NCBI GenBank assembly: GCA_964370065.1
Contig: CAYJGK010000031.1
Coordinates: 1 to 16,733, forward strand
Source: CAMQRS01 sp964370065
Lineage (GTDB): Bacteria > Bacillota_I > Bacilli_A > Erysipelotrichales > Erysipelotrichaceae
Length of the DNA: 16,733 nucleotides
Reading direction: 5' to 3'
Part shown: positions 7,060 to 15,146 of the stretch, in pieces
How the letters are laid out: each line of letters opens with the position of its first letter
How positions within the stretch are numbered: position 1 is the stretch's first letter
Program-made: the position numbers and the translations under genes
Notes under the pieces: generated by a model
The model's database searches: none
Told to the model about the DNA's origin: nothing
What the model saw: only the letters and a program-made list of their open reading frames with translations

Positions 7060-8979
7060 ATGCCAACATTATGCGAAAAGATTTTACAAGCTCATCTTGT
7101 AGAAAATGATTACATAAAAGGTCAATCGATTGGGATACAGATTGATCAAACACTGACCCAAGATGCTACGGGAACAATGGCTTATTTACAACTGGAAGCA
7201 ATGGGGGTTGATCAAGTACAAACAGAATTATCAATTTCTTATATTGATCACAATACTTTGCAAAGTGGATTTGAAAACGCTGATGATCATAAGTATTTAC
7301 AAACTGTTGCGAATGCTTATGGTGTGTATTTTTCCAAACCTGGAAATGGAATTTGTCACCAAGTTCATTTAGAGCGTTTTGCGGCACCAGGTAAAACTTT
7401 ATTAGGAAGTGATTCTCATACGCCTACAGCAGGGGGGATTTGTTGTTTAGCCATGGGTGCTGGTGGTTTAGATGTTGCTTGTGCGATGGCTGGAAAACCA
7501 TTTTTCCTAATCGCGCCAAAAACAGTAAACATACAACTAGAAGGAAAGTTAAATAAAGGGGTATCTAGTAAAGATATTATTTTAAAAGTATTACAGTTGT
7601 TAAGCGTAAAAGGTGGAGTCGGAAAAATCATTGAATATTCAGGAAATGGAGTTTCTCATCTAAGCATTCCTGAACGAGCTACGATTTGTAACATGGGAGC
7701 TGAATTAGGTGCTACTACCTCTTTGTTCCCAAGTGATGAAATCACTTATGAATTCTTAATGAAACAAGGAAGAGAGAATGATTATATACCTTTACAAGCG
7801 GATGCAAACGCTAGTTATGATGAAACCTATACAATCAATTTAGACACTTTAACACCTTTATTAGCAATGCCACATTCACCAGATAACATTGTAGAAGTAG
7901 AACAAGTACAAGGTCAAAAAGTGGATCAAGTAGCTATTGGTAGTTGTACGAATTCAAGTTATGATGATTTAATGAAAGTAGCATCTATATTAAAAGGGAA
8001 AACAATTCATCCAGATGTCAGTTTAGTTATTTCGTGTGGGAGCAAACAAGTGTTTCATATGATTAGTGAAAATGGTGCTTTATCAGATTTAATTGCTAGC
8101 GGGGCACGCATTTTAGAATGTACTTGTGGACCTTGTATTGGTATGGGACAATCACCGATTACAAATGCCTTATCGCTACGTACATTTAATCGTAACTTCT
8201 ATGGACGAAGTGGAACATTAAGTGCAAATGTCTGTTTAGTATCACCTGAATTAGCTGCATATAGTGCATTATGTGGTGAAATTGCAAATCCACAATTAGC
8301 TGACTTCACATTACCAAAGCAACCTGAATCATTTTATATTGATGATCGTATGATTATTAAACCCGATTTAGATAAGAAAAAAGAAATTGTACGTGGTCCT
8401 AATATCAAAGCTTTACCAATCAATGATCAACTAGATGATGTGATTAAAAAGAAAGTGATGATTAAATTAGGTGATAATATTACAACAGATGACATTGCTC
8501 CAGCAGGGGCTAAAGTATTGCCATTTCGTTCTAACATTGAAAAAATATCGGAATTCATCTTTATGAACAACAAGGCTGATTTTCACGATGTTTGTTTAGC
8601 AAATGGGGGTGGATACATTGTTGCAGGACATAACTATGGGCAAGGTAGTAGCCGTGAACACGCTGCATTAGCTCCCATGTACTTAGGAATCAAAGTTGTA
8701 TTAGCAAAAAGTTTCGCGAGAATTCATAAAGCTAATCTAATTAACTTTGGAATCTTACCACTAACCTTTAAAAATGAAGTCGATTATGATGAAATAGATG
8801 AAATGGATATCTTATGTATTCAACATTTACATGACTTACAAGTTGGACAAGAACTTACCATTACTAATATCACAAAACAAAAATCATATATTGCATTGCA
8901 AGATTTAAGTCCGTTGGATATTAGTCTATTAAAAGCTGGTGGTACCTTAAATTTTATTAAACAATCAAGGAATAAATAG
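7060..8979 (+). CDS. Aconitate hydratase (compact ~640-residue type)
   Basis: Iron-sulfur enzyme isomerising citrate to isocitrate through cis-aconitate. At 639 residues it belongs to the compact aconitase group found in anaerobes, rather than the ~900-residue AcnA. Cluster ligands are C296 (GSCTNSSYDDL) and C356 and C359 (CGPCIG). Other active-site motifs are SDSHTPTAGG (117-126), GRSGTLSANVCLVSPE and, in the C-terminal swivel domain, GSSREHAALAP (529-539). An in-frame ATG at 7054 is only two bases from AAGGAGG. The ATG at 7060 is eight bases away and is the better start. Homologues include 3-isopropylmalate dehydratase and homoaconitase, but the fused two-domain form and the citrate synthase/isocitrate dehydrogenase neighbours support aconitase. 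Confidence 0.94.
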   Translation: MPTLCEKILQAHLVENDYIKGQSIGIQIDQTLTQDATGTMAYLQLEAMGVDQVQTELSISYIDHNTLQSGFENADDHKYLQTVANAYGVYFSKPGNGICHQVHLERFAAPGKTLLGSDSHTPTAGGICCLAMGAGGLDVACAMAGKPFFLIAPKTVNIQLEGKLNKGVSSKDIILKVLQLLSVKGGVGKIIEYSGNGVSHLSIPERATICNMGAELGATTSLFPSDEITYEFLMKQGRENDYIPLQADANASYDETYTINLDTLTPLLAMPHSPDNIVEVEQVQGQKVDQVAIGSCTNSSYDDLMKVASILKGKTIHPDVSLVISCGSKQVFHMISENGALSDLIASGARILECTCGPCIGMGQSPITNALSLRTFNRNFYGRSGTLSANVCLVSPELAAYSALCGEIANPQLADFTLPKQPESFYIDDRMIIKPDLDKKKEIVRGPNIKALPINDQLDDVIKKKVMIKLGDNITTDDIAPAGAKVLPFRSNIEKISEFIFMNNKADFHDVCLANGGGYIVAGHNYGQGSSREHAALAPMYLGIKVVLAKSFARIHKANLINFGILPLTFKNEVDYDEIDEMDILCIQHLHDLQVGQELTITNITKQKSYIALQDLSPLDISLLKAGGTLNFIKQSRNK

Positions 8980-9002
8980 TATACTATTTATTCCTTTTTT
9001 TT
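8967..9002 (+). terminator. Intrinsic terminator after aconitase
   Basis: A perfect palindrome with 15-base arms (8967-8981 and 8982-8996; core GGAATAAATAG pairing with CTATTTATTCC around a TATA loop) is followed by a run of Ts to 9002. The aconitase stop codon TAG (8977-8979) lies inside the left arm. Confidence 0.9.
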
Positions 9003-9010
9003 GGTACAAT
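9002..9010 (+). promoter_or_regulatory. Extended -10 promoter for the D,D-carboxypeptidase gene
   Basis: TGGTACAAT is an extended -10 right at the end of the aconitase terminator T-run, about 20 bases before the ATG. No clear -35; that region would fall inside the terminator stem. Confidence 0.5.
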
Positions 9011-9030
9011 AGAGACAAGGGGAATTCAAT

Positions 9031-10203
9031 ATGATAAAAAAACAGAAAAGAAAACGAAAATTAAATAAGAAAAATTTAGCTATTTTATTAGGAGGTACAT
9101 TAGCGATATTAGCAGTGTGTATCTTCTTCTTACTAAAAGGAAATCATGATAACACGCATATCATCACTGCCTATATAAATGATAAAGAAATGACTTCTTA
9201 TAGCACTTCGATTACATTAAATGAAGACTTTGATGTAAGCCCTGATGCCATCTACTTACGTGTAGAAGATGGTAATCAAGATATCACAAATCTGTTGAAC
9301 TATACACAGCCAACTTTTGATGAAGTTAAAAAATATACAGTGCATTACACTTATGAATCCTATACATTTACCATGACAATAGATGTTAAAGAAGCAAGTG
9401 CAACAGCAAGTAAACCGATTATTGATGCCAAAGATGAATATACCATCTTATTAAATGAGCCATTTGACTTTGCTAGTTTAGGTATTCTTGCCTATGATAG
9501 TGAGGGCAATCAAATTCATGATATTAGTTATCGCGGTACAATCAATACTGAAAAAGTAGGCAATTATCCAATTGAAGTCAGTGTAAGTGATGCAAAGGGG
9601 CAAACTAGCGTCAAAGAGATAACGATACGTGTAGATGAAACCATCATTTCACCTGGAGACTTTAATGTAACAATTGTTACAAACCCAGATGATATCGATG
9701 TATGCATTGATAAACAGCATCTATTACCTGATGGATGGGAACCTTCTGACTTAGTAAATGTATTAGATAATCACATCTTACGTAAAGAAGCAGCAGATGC
9801 CTTCACAAAGTTATATAACCAAGCGCATGCAGATGGCGTCAACCTAGTACTAGTCTCTAGTTATCGCACGCAAGCATATCAAGCTAGTTTATATGATAGT
9901 TACATGACCAAAGATCCAGTTAATGCCCCTTTCTATAGTGCTGTTCCTCGTTCAAGTGAACACGAATTAGGATTAGCTGTCGATGTGAGTTATGATTATA
10001 ATTTACATGATGATTTAGATGAACATGAAGTTGGAAAATGGATGAATGAAAATGCACATGTATATGGATTTATAATGAGTTATCCAGAAAATAAAACGCA
10101 AATTACAGGCTATTCATTTGAGCCTTGGCATTATCGATATGTTGGTATTGATTTAGCTAAACATTTAAAAGAAAATAATTTAGTATTACAAGAATACAAA
10201 TAA
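9031..10203 (+). CDS. Membrane-anchored D-alanyl-D-alanine carboxypeptidase, VanY/M15B family
   Basis: Extracytoplasmic zinc peptidase predicted to trim D-Ala from peptidoglycan stem peptides. The 390 residues begin with a very basic cytoplasmic tail (KKQKRKRKLNKK) and one membrane segment at about 16-36. Because it lacks a clear cleavage site, it is probably a signal anchor. Residues ~45-205 look like small all-beta domains. The second (about 130-205) resembles DUF5011/bacterial Ig-like modules used in cell-surface proteins. The M15B catalytic domain carries SYR (277-279), H311 and D318 in SEHELGLAVD, and E364 and H367 in EPWHYRY: all zinc and catalytic residues are present. AAGGGG lies eight bases before the ATG. 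It is a single gene flanked by terminators. An L,D- or D,D-dipeptidase activity cannot be excluded. Confidence 0.9.
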   Translation: MIKKQKRKRKLNKKNLAILLGGTLAILAVCIFFLLKGNHDNTHIITAYINDKEMTSYSTSITLNEDFDVSPDAIYLRVEDGNQDITNLLNYTQPTFDEVKKYTVHYTYESYTFTMTIDVKEASATASKPIIDAKDEYTILLNEPFDFASLGILAYDSEGNQIHDISYRGTINTEKVGNYPIEVSVSDAKGQTSVKEITIRVDETIISPGDFNVTIVTNPDDIDVCIDKQHLLPDGWEPSDLVNVLDNHILRKEAADAFTKLYNQAHADGVNLVLVSSYRTQAYQASLYDSYMTKDPVNAPFYSAVPRSSEHELGLAVDVSYDYNLHDDLDEHEVGKWMNENAHVYGFIMSYPENKTQITGYSFEPWHYRYVGIDLAKHLKENNLVLQEYK

Positions 10204-10231
10204 AAAAAACGCATTAGCGTTTTTTTTATTT
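10198..10231. terminator. Bidirectional terminator between the carboxypeptidase gene and ysxC
   Basis: A perfect 15-bp stem (10198-10212 with 10217-10231) has a four-base ATTA loop. The core AACGC/GCGTT is flanked by eight As on one side and eight Ts on the other, so it works in both directions. Both stop codons, TAA at 10201-10203 (plus) and at 10226-10228 (minus), are inside the arms. Confidence 0.93.
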
Positions 10232-10810
10232 GTATAAAGCTTCAATTTTTCCCCAAGCTTTATTCACTCCCTCACGGGTATGGCTTGAGAATACAACTAA
10301 TTCATCTTCTGTTACTTTTAAAGTATCTTGGATGATTTGTAAGTTTTTACGGCGTTGCGAATTTTTTACTTTATCAATTTTAGTCGCAATGACAATGACT
10401 GGAATATCAAAGTAACGAGCATACTCCATCATTACTTCATCATCTTCACTTGGTTTATGTCGACTATCGACAATCATGACTAACCCTTTTTTTTGTTCGC
10501 GTCCAGAGAAGTATTCTTCCATCATATCTCCAAATTTTTGAAGTTGTGACTTTGAAATATTGGCATATCCATACCCAGGTACATCTACAAAGATTAATTC
10601 TTCATCTAATTTAAAGAAATTTAATAATCTTGTTTTCCCAGGTGTATTTCCAATATACGCTAATTTTTTACGATTCGTCATCGTGTTAATAAAACTTGAC
10701 TTCCCTACATTACTACGTCCAGCTAACACCACCTCTGGTAAGTGTGTATCTGGCCAAGAATCTTTATCTGGTGCACTGATAATCAGTTCACAATTTTGAA
10801 ATGTTTTCAT
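10226..10810 (-). CDS. ysxC: Ribosome-biogenesis GTPase YsxC/EngB
   Basis: Small cytosolic GTPase of 194 residues needed for late 50S subunit assembly in Firmicutes. The G1 loop is GRSNVGKSS (31-39), G2 contains TPGKT, G3 is DVPGYG and G4 is TKID, the family's variant of NKxD. G5 is in VVFSSHTREG. The start overlaps the lon stop by one base (TAATG). Notably, no Shine-Dalgarno sequence is visible in the 20 bases upstream, unlike its neighbours, so translation probably depends on ribosomes finishing lon. A lon-ysxC order is also found in Bacillus, which supports both calls. Confidence 0.96.
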   Translation of the reverse strand: MKTFQNCELIISAPDKDSWPDTHLPEVVLAGRSNVGKSSFINTMTNRKKLAYIGNTPGKTRLLNFFKLDEELIFVDVPGYGYANISKSQLQKFGDMMEEYFSGREQKKGLVMIVDSRHKPSEDDEVMMEYARYFDIPVIVIATKIDKVKNSQRRKNLQIIQDTLKVTEDELVVFSSHTREGVNKAWGKIEALYK

Positions 10811-12968
10811 TATTTATTAATTGCTGCAGTAATCACTTGTGATACATGATCTACTGGAATAAAAGTAATACTTTCTTTCACAATAGCAGGAATATCATCT
10901 AAATCTTTTGCATTTCCTTTCGGCATCACAATTGTAGTAATTCCACAACGATGTGCTCCCATTGATTTTTCTTTTAATCCACCAATCGGTAATACGTTTC
11001 CACGAAGCGTTACTTCTCCTGTCATCGCNNNNNNNNNNNNNNNNNNNNNNNNNNNNNNNNNNNNNNNNNNNNNNNNNNNNNNNNNNNNNNNNNNNNNNNN
11101 NNNNNNNNNNNNNNNNNNNNNNNNNNNNGATTCACTTCAATTTGCAGTACATCTCCACCAAATGAAGTATATGCTAATCCGGTTACGGCACCCACTTGGT
11201 CTTTACTATCTTTCTTACCATATTCAAAAATTTCTTTTCCTAAGAAAGTTTGAATCGCTTTTTTAGTGACTATTATTTTTTTCTTGTTTTCTTTTAAAAT
11301 TGCTAGTACTGTTTTACGGCAAATTTTAGCAATCGTTCTTTCTAATTGACGTACTCCACTTTCTCTAGTGTAATATTTAATTAAATGTAAAATCATATCA
11401 TCACTAAATTTTAATTGGCTTGCTTTTAATCCATTCACTTGTAACTGCTTAGGCACTAAATGACGTTTCGCAATTTCTAATTTTTCAAGTTCAGTATAAC
11501 TATCAATGTTAATAATTTCTAAACGGTCTTTTAAAGCAGCTGGTATATTTTCTATATAGTTAGCAGTCGCTACGAACATAACTTTACTTAAATCGTAAGA
11601 TTCTTCTAAGTAATGATCTGAGAACATTGCATTTTGTTCTGGATCTAACACTTCTAGCATAGCGCTAGCAGGATCTCCTTTGTAATCACTTGCCATTTTA
11701 TCAATTTCATCAATTAAGAATACTGGATTTAAAGTTCCTGCTTTTTTCATACCCTGAATGAAACGACCAGGCATACTTCCTAAATATGTTCTTCTATGAC
11801 CTCTAATTTCACTCTCATCTTTCACACCACCTAATGAAACCTTCACAAATTCTCTGTTTAATGATCTTGCAATTGATTTAGATAGTGACGTCTTCCCTAC
11901 ACCTGGAGGACCTGCTAAACATATAATCGGTGCTTTTAATGATTTTGTCATACTCTTAACTGCTAAGTATTCCATAATGCGTTCTTTCACTTTTTCTAAT
12001 CCAAAGTGATCTTCATCTAAGATATTTTGTGCTAAATTTAAGTCTTCGTTATCCACACTTTCTTGCCACCAAGGTAATTTTAGTAACCAATCTAAGTATG
12101 ATTTAACAACTCCACTTTCTCCACTTGCACTAGGTAACATCTCATAACGAGCTAATTCTTCTAATGCTTTTTCTTTTACATGTTTTGGATATGGATTTTC
12201 TTGAATCATTTTACGGTATTCATCTGTATCGCTTTCACGGTCTTTCACATCACCCAGCTCTTCTTTAATCGCTCTTAATTTTTCACGCAAGAAATACTCT
12301 CTTTGGTTTTCATCGACTCTTTCTTTTACTTTTTCTGATAGTAAAGCATCAATTTCATTTAATGATTTTTCCTTATCAATTTCAGTAACAATTTGCAGTA
12401 AACGCTCATTCACATGCAATGTTTCCAATAAACGTTGTTTTACATCTAGCATAAATGGAAACATCTGTGCAATTTGATCGGCTAATACGGGAGCACTCAC
12501 TCCTTGTGCTAATTTTTGAATGGCATCTTTAGGCAACATTTGTGCAATCATATCATTACTTTCTAAGATACCAGCAATCTTACGAACTAATGCTAGCTCT
12601 TCTAATTCGTTATCTTGAATATCTAAGAGTGGTTGAATGGTAGCAAAATGTAAAGTATCGCTAATTGTCATATTTTCAATTCTAGCTCTTTCCAATCCTT
12701 TAAATTTAACTCTTAAATAGCCTTCCATATAGCGGATATGCGCTATTTGACATAATGTACCCATTTCATATAAATCTGAAATAGTTGGTTCTTCCACCAT
12801 CATATCTTTTTGTGCAATCAAGAATACATGTGAATCAAAGTGTTCCTTTGCCTCTTCTAATGCAGCAATACTTTTCTTTCTTCCTACATCAATTACTAAT
12901 TCTTGATTAGGGAATATAATTACTCCTCTTGTACAAACTACTGGTACATTTAATTGTAATTTTTCCAT
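10810..12968 (-). CDS. lon: ATP-dependent protease Lon (LonA), interrupted by an assembly gap
   Basis: AAA+ protease that degrades misfolded and regulatory proteins. The LAN substrate-binding domain occupies roughly the first 200 residues and is followed by a coiled linker. Walker A is GPPGVGKT (353-360) and Walker B is FLIDEID near 412-418; sensor and arginine-finger regions follow. The proteolytic domain starts (GLAYTSFGGDVLQIEVN) and is then cut by 100 Ns. After the gap it resumes with AMTGEVTLRG and LPIGGLKEK, which holds the catalytic lysine region. The serine motif (GPSAG in homologues) would be in the gap. Visible residues total about 685 versus ~774 for B. subtilis LonA, so about 80-90 are missing. 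The ATG at 12968 has GGAGG eight bases upstream; an earlier in-frame ATG (12986) overlaps that site. No sign that the gene itself is broken. Confidence 0.95.
11029..11128. other. Run of 100 Ns (assembly gap) within lon
   Basis: Exactly 100 undetermined bases, the conventional placeholder for a gap of unknown size. The lon halves on either side are in different frames across it. To restore the frame the true gap must leave remainder 2 when divided by 3. Comparison with Lon homologues suggests about 250-270 bases are really missing. Confidence 0.97.
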
Positions 12969-12991
12969 TTTAAAATCCTCCTTCATTATAC

Positions 12992-13012
12992 AAAAAGACG
13001 CTAATGCGTCTT
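12992..13012 (-). terminator. Hairpin with short U-tract between tig and lon (weak terminator or attenuator)
   Basis: On the minus strand AAGACGC, loop ATTA, GCGTCTT, with five Ts (two within the stem): a 7-bp stem only 9 bases before the lon ribosome binding site. No separate lon promoter is visible after it, so it probably allows partial read-through and sets a lower lon level than tig, or it is a processing site. Confidence 0.55.
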
Positions 13013-13025
13013 CTTATGTTTCATA

Positions 13026-14297
13026 TTACTTTAAGTTTGCTTTTACGATTTCAACTGCTTGTTGTAAACGTAAATCATAAGATATAGCATCTTTGTTAAT
13101 CGCTTCTTTTACTTTTTCGATTTCCATTCCATATTGCTCAGCAATTTTCGCAAATTCAGCTTCAATCACGTCATCCGCAACTTCAATATTTTCTACATTT
13201 GCAATTTCATCTAATACTAAACGTACATGGACTTTCATTTGTGCTTCTGGTGTCATTTGCTCTCTTAATGCTTCTTCGCTTAATCCAGTCATTTGGTAGT
13301 ATTGTTCTAATGGGAATCCTTGTTGTTGTAAACGAGCTTCAAACTCTTTTACCATTCCATTGATTTCATCAGTAATCATAACTGCAGGAATTTCTACTGG
13401 TGTGTTATCTGTTAATTGTTTCAGCATTTCATTTTCAAATTTACGTTCTGCATCTGTTTCTTTTTGTGTCATAATGTTTTTCGCTACATACTCTTTATAA
13501 GCATCCACTGTTTCAACACCTTCTACTTCAGCATCTTTAATTAAGTCATCATTAATTTCTGGTAATGTTTTCCCTTTCACTTCGTGTAATGTTACTTTAA
13601 ACACAACTGGTTGTCCAGCTAAGTCTGCAGCTCCATAATTTTCTGGGAATGTCACTTCAATGTCTTTTGACTCTTCTGATTTCATTCCCACTAATTGCTC
13701 TTCAAATCCTGGGATGAATGATCCTGATCCGATTTCTAATGGATAGTTTTCACCTTTTCCACCTTCGAATGCAACACCATCTTTGAATCCTTCAAAATCA
13801 ATTACAGCCGTATCACCATTTTCAACCGCTCCCTCTTTTACTGCTAATTCAGCAAAACGAGTTTGTAATTGTGTTAATTGTGCTTCAATTTCACTATCTT
13901 CTACGATTGCTTCATCTTTAGCAATTACTAATCCTTTGTAATCTCCTAATTTCACTTCAGGTTTTACTGTAATAGTGAAAGTTAAAGATACTTCTTTTTC
14001 ATCAATTGCATCTACACCTAATTCTGGTTTAGCAATAATGTTGATTTCGTGTTTTGATAATCCTTCTTGGAATGCTAATCCTGAAACTTCATCAATTGCT
14101 TCCATTAAGATACTTTGTTGAGAAACTGCTTTTTTAGCCATTGCCTCAGGAACTTGTCCTTTTCTAAATCCTTTAATTTCTACTTTTTTAGCTAATTTTT
14201 TAAACGCTTTATCTTGTGCATTTGCCCAAGTTTCTCCGCTTACTGTTACTTTTAATTCTCCTTGAGAATTTTCTTTTAATGTCCATGTTGTATTCAT
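13026..14297 (-). CDS. tig: Trigger factor (ribosome-associated chaperone/prolyl isomerase)
   Basis: Chaperone of 423 residues that docks at the ribosomal exit tunnel and shields nascent chains. The N-terminal ribosome-binding domain carries the signature GFRKGQVP (about 43-50), which contacts protein L23. The central FKBP-type prolyl isomerase domain (about 150-240) includes GDTAVIDFEGFKDG, GSGSFIPGFEEQLVGM and TFPENYG. The C-terminal helical domain follows to about residue 420, so the protein is full length. AGGAGG lies nine bases before the ATG. It sits 29 bases after the DUF3196-like gene and is followed by lon, so synthesis of new-chain chaperone and protease is linked. Confidence 0.97.
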   Translation of the reverse strand: MNTTWTLKENSQGELKVTVSGETWANAQDKAFKKLAKKVEIKGFRKGQVPEAMAKKAVSQQSILMEAIDEVSGLAFQEGLSKHEINIIAKPELGVDAIDEKEVSLTFTITVKPEVKLGDYKGLVIAKDEAIVEDSEIEAQLTQLQTRFAELAVKEGAVENGDTAVIDFEGFKDGVAFEGGKGENYPLEIGSGSFIPGFEEQLVGMKSEESKDIEVTFPENYGAADLAGQPVVFKVTLHEVKGKTLPEINDDLIKDAEVEGVETVDAYKEYVAKNIMTQKETDAERKFENEMLKQLTDNTPVEIPAVMITDEINGMVKEFEARLQQQGFPLEQYYQMTGLSEEALREQMTPEAQMKVHVRLVLDEIANVENIEVADDVIEAEFAKIAEQYGMEIEKVKEAINKDAISYDLRLQQAVEIVKANLK

Positions 14298-14326
14298 CTA
14301 TGTGTCCTCCTGATGGTACTATTTAT

Positions 14327-15055
14327 TTAAATATTATACTCATATAATAATAAGGTATAACCCCCATACTTTGCAAGGTTTTTTTCTAAAATAAATGCAT
14401 TGAATCCTTCTTCATCTTGATTCGCTTTATACACGTATTCAAGTATGGCATAAATGAAACATTTAACTTCGTCTTTTCCTAAGGAAAACGGCATTTTAAA
14501 GTACATTTCTTTCATCATACATTGGATACACATCGCCAAAAAAGTAGGGTTTTCATTCTCATAATACGTTTGGACTTGCTTCACTGCTTCTATAAACGCA
14601 TCTTGATCTTGTGGCAATTCACAATATGTTGGAATAAAACTAACTTCTAATCCATCGAAATTAATTGCAATTTCATCACTTACTTGTTGTTCGATTAAAC
14701 ATTCAATCAACAAAGAACGAATTAAGAAATGCGGTGTATCTTTTAAATATGTTTCGATTATACTTAAATATTTTCTTATGTTGGCATTTCGAATAAGCTC
14801 AACTGCTTGCACTCCTTGCTCTACGTTTGCAAACAATAATTTTTCAATATCTTCTTCATCGTATTTTTTTTGTTTATGCATCGCTTTTAATTCACTACAG
14901 CAAATTTGATACAGCTCTTGTAAAGTTTGCTCCACTGCACTGGGGATATAGGGCATTGCAAACTCTGCTTCTAGTAATTGTTTAGCCTGTTCATAGCTTT
15001 CTTCTTCGATATATTCTTTAACCTGTCTACTCAATTCTTCATAGTAATTGTCCAT
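14327..15055 (-). CDS. DUF3196-like (TPR-like) protein upstream of trigger factor
   Basis: A 242-residue acidic, mostly helical cytosolic protein with no signal peptide. The N-terminus (ELSRQVKEYIEEESYEQAKQ) looks like a tetratricopeptide-type helical hairpin. I assign it to the DUF3196 family with moderate confidence, from its overall pattern and its position: in mycoplasmas, as I recall, a DUF3196 protein (MG237/MPN330) directly precedes tig and lon. In B. subtilis the gene before tig (ysoA) also encodes a TPR protein. The location suggests a role linked to protein folding or turnover, but no activity is known. GAGG lies seven bases before the ATG. It is the first gene of the operon. Confidence 0.75.
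   Translation of the reverse strand: MDNYYEELSRQVKEYIEEESYEQAKQLLEAEFAMPYIPSAVEQTLQELYQICCSELKAMHKQKKYDEEDIEKLLFANVEQGVQAVELIRNANIRKYLSIIETYLKDTPHFLIRSLLIECLIEQQVSDEIAINFDGLEVSFIPTYCELPQDQDAFIEAVKQVQTYYENENPTFLAMCIQCMMKEMYFKMPFSLGKDEVKCFIYAILEYVYKANQDEEGFNAFILEKNLAKYGGYTLLLYEYNI
14333..14338 (-). promoter_or_regulatory. Possible internal promoter (-10) for tig
   Basis: TATAAT on the minus strand, in the last codons of the DUF3196-like gene, would start transcription about 28 bases before the tig ATG. No good -35 lies at normal spacing and the region is AT-rich, so this is only suggestive. Confidence 0.3.
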
Positions 15056-15082
15056 ATTGAAACCTCATCATTATTCTACTAA

Positions 15083-15111
15083 ATTATATGTATTGTGTAA
15101 ATCAATGTGCA
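15083..15111 (-). promoter_or_regulatory. Promoter of the DUF3196-tig-lon-ysxC operon
   Basis: On the minus strand, TGCACA (15106-15111; 4/6 match to TTGACA), a 17-base spacer and a perfect TATAAT (15083-15088). It is about 28 bases before the start codon. No CIRCE or CtsR-like operator overlaps it. Confidence 0.55.
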
Positions 15112-15146
15112 CTTTCTCACACACATTAACATACATTTTATTAATT

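Noticed and set aside
10810..11025. Separate small gene starting at the ATG at 11025
   Set aside because: The peptide MTGEVTLRGNVLPIGGLKEK is the C-terminal part of the Lon protease domain. It is separated only by the assembly gap.
10953..11165. Plus-strand reading frame running through the N gap
   Set aside because: It is antisense to lon, includes undetermined bases and has no ribosome site or recognisable protein.
12969..12986. Longer Lon N-terminus starting at 12986
   Set aside because: The extra six codons contain the AAGGAGG that serves the ATG at 12968, and family alignment begins at MEKLQLNVPVV.
12985..12990. TATAAT on the minus strand just before lon, as a lon promoter
   Set aside because: Its start point would fall inside the lon Shine-Dalgarno sequence and there is no matching -35. 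Transcription from upstream through the weak hairpin is more likely.
14298..15111. CtsR or CIRCE operator for the tig-lon operon
   Set aside because: I looked for GGTCAAA-type heptamer repeats and TTAGCACTC/GAGTGCTAA halves near the operon and tig starts and found none.
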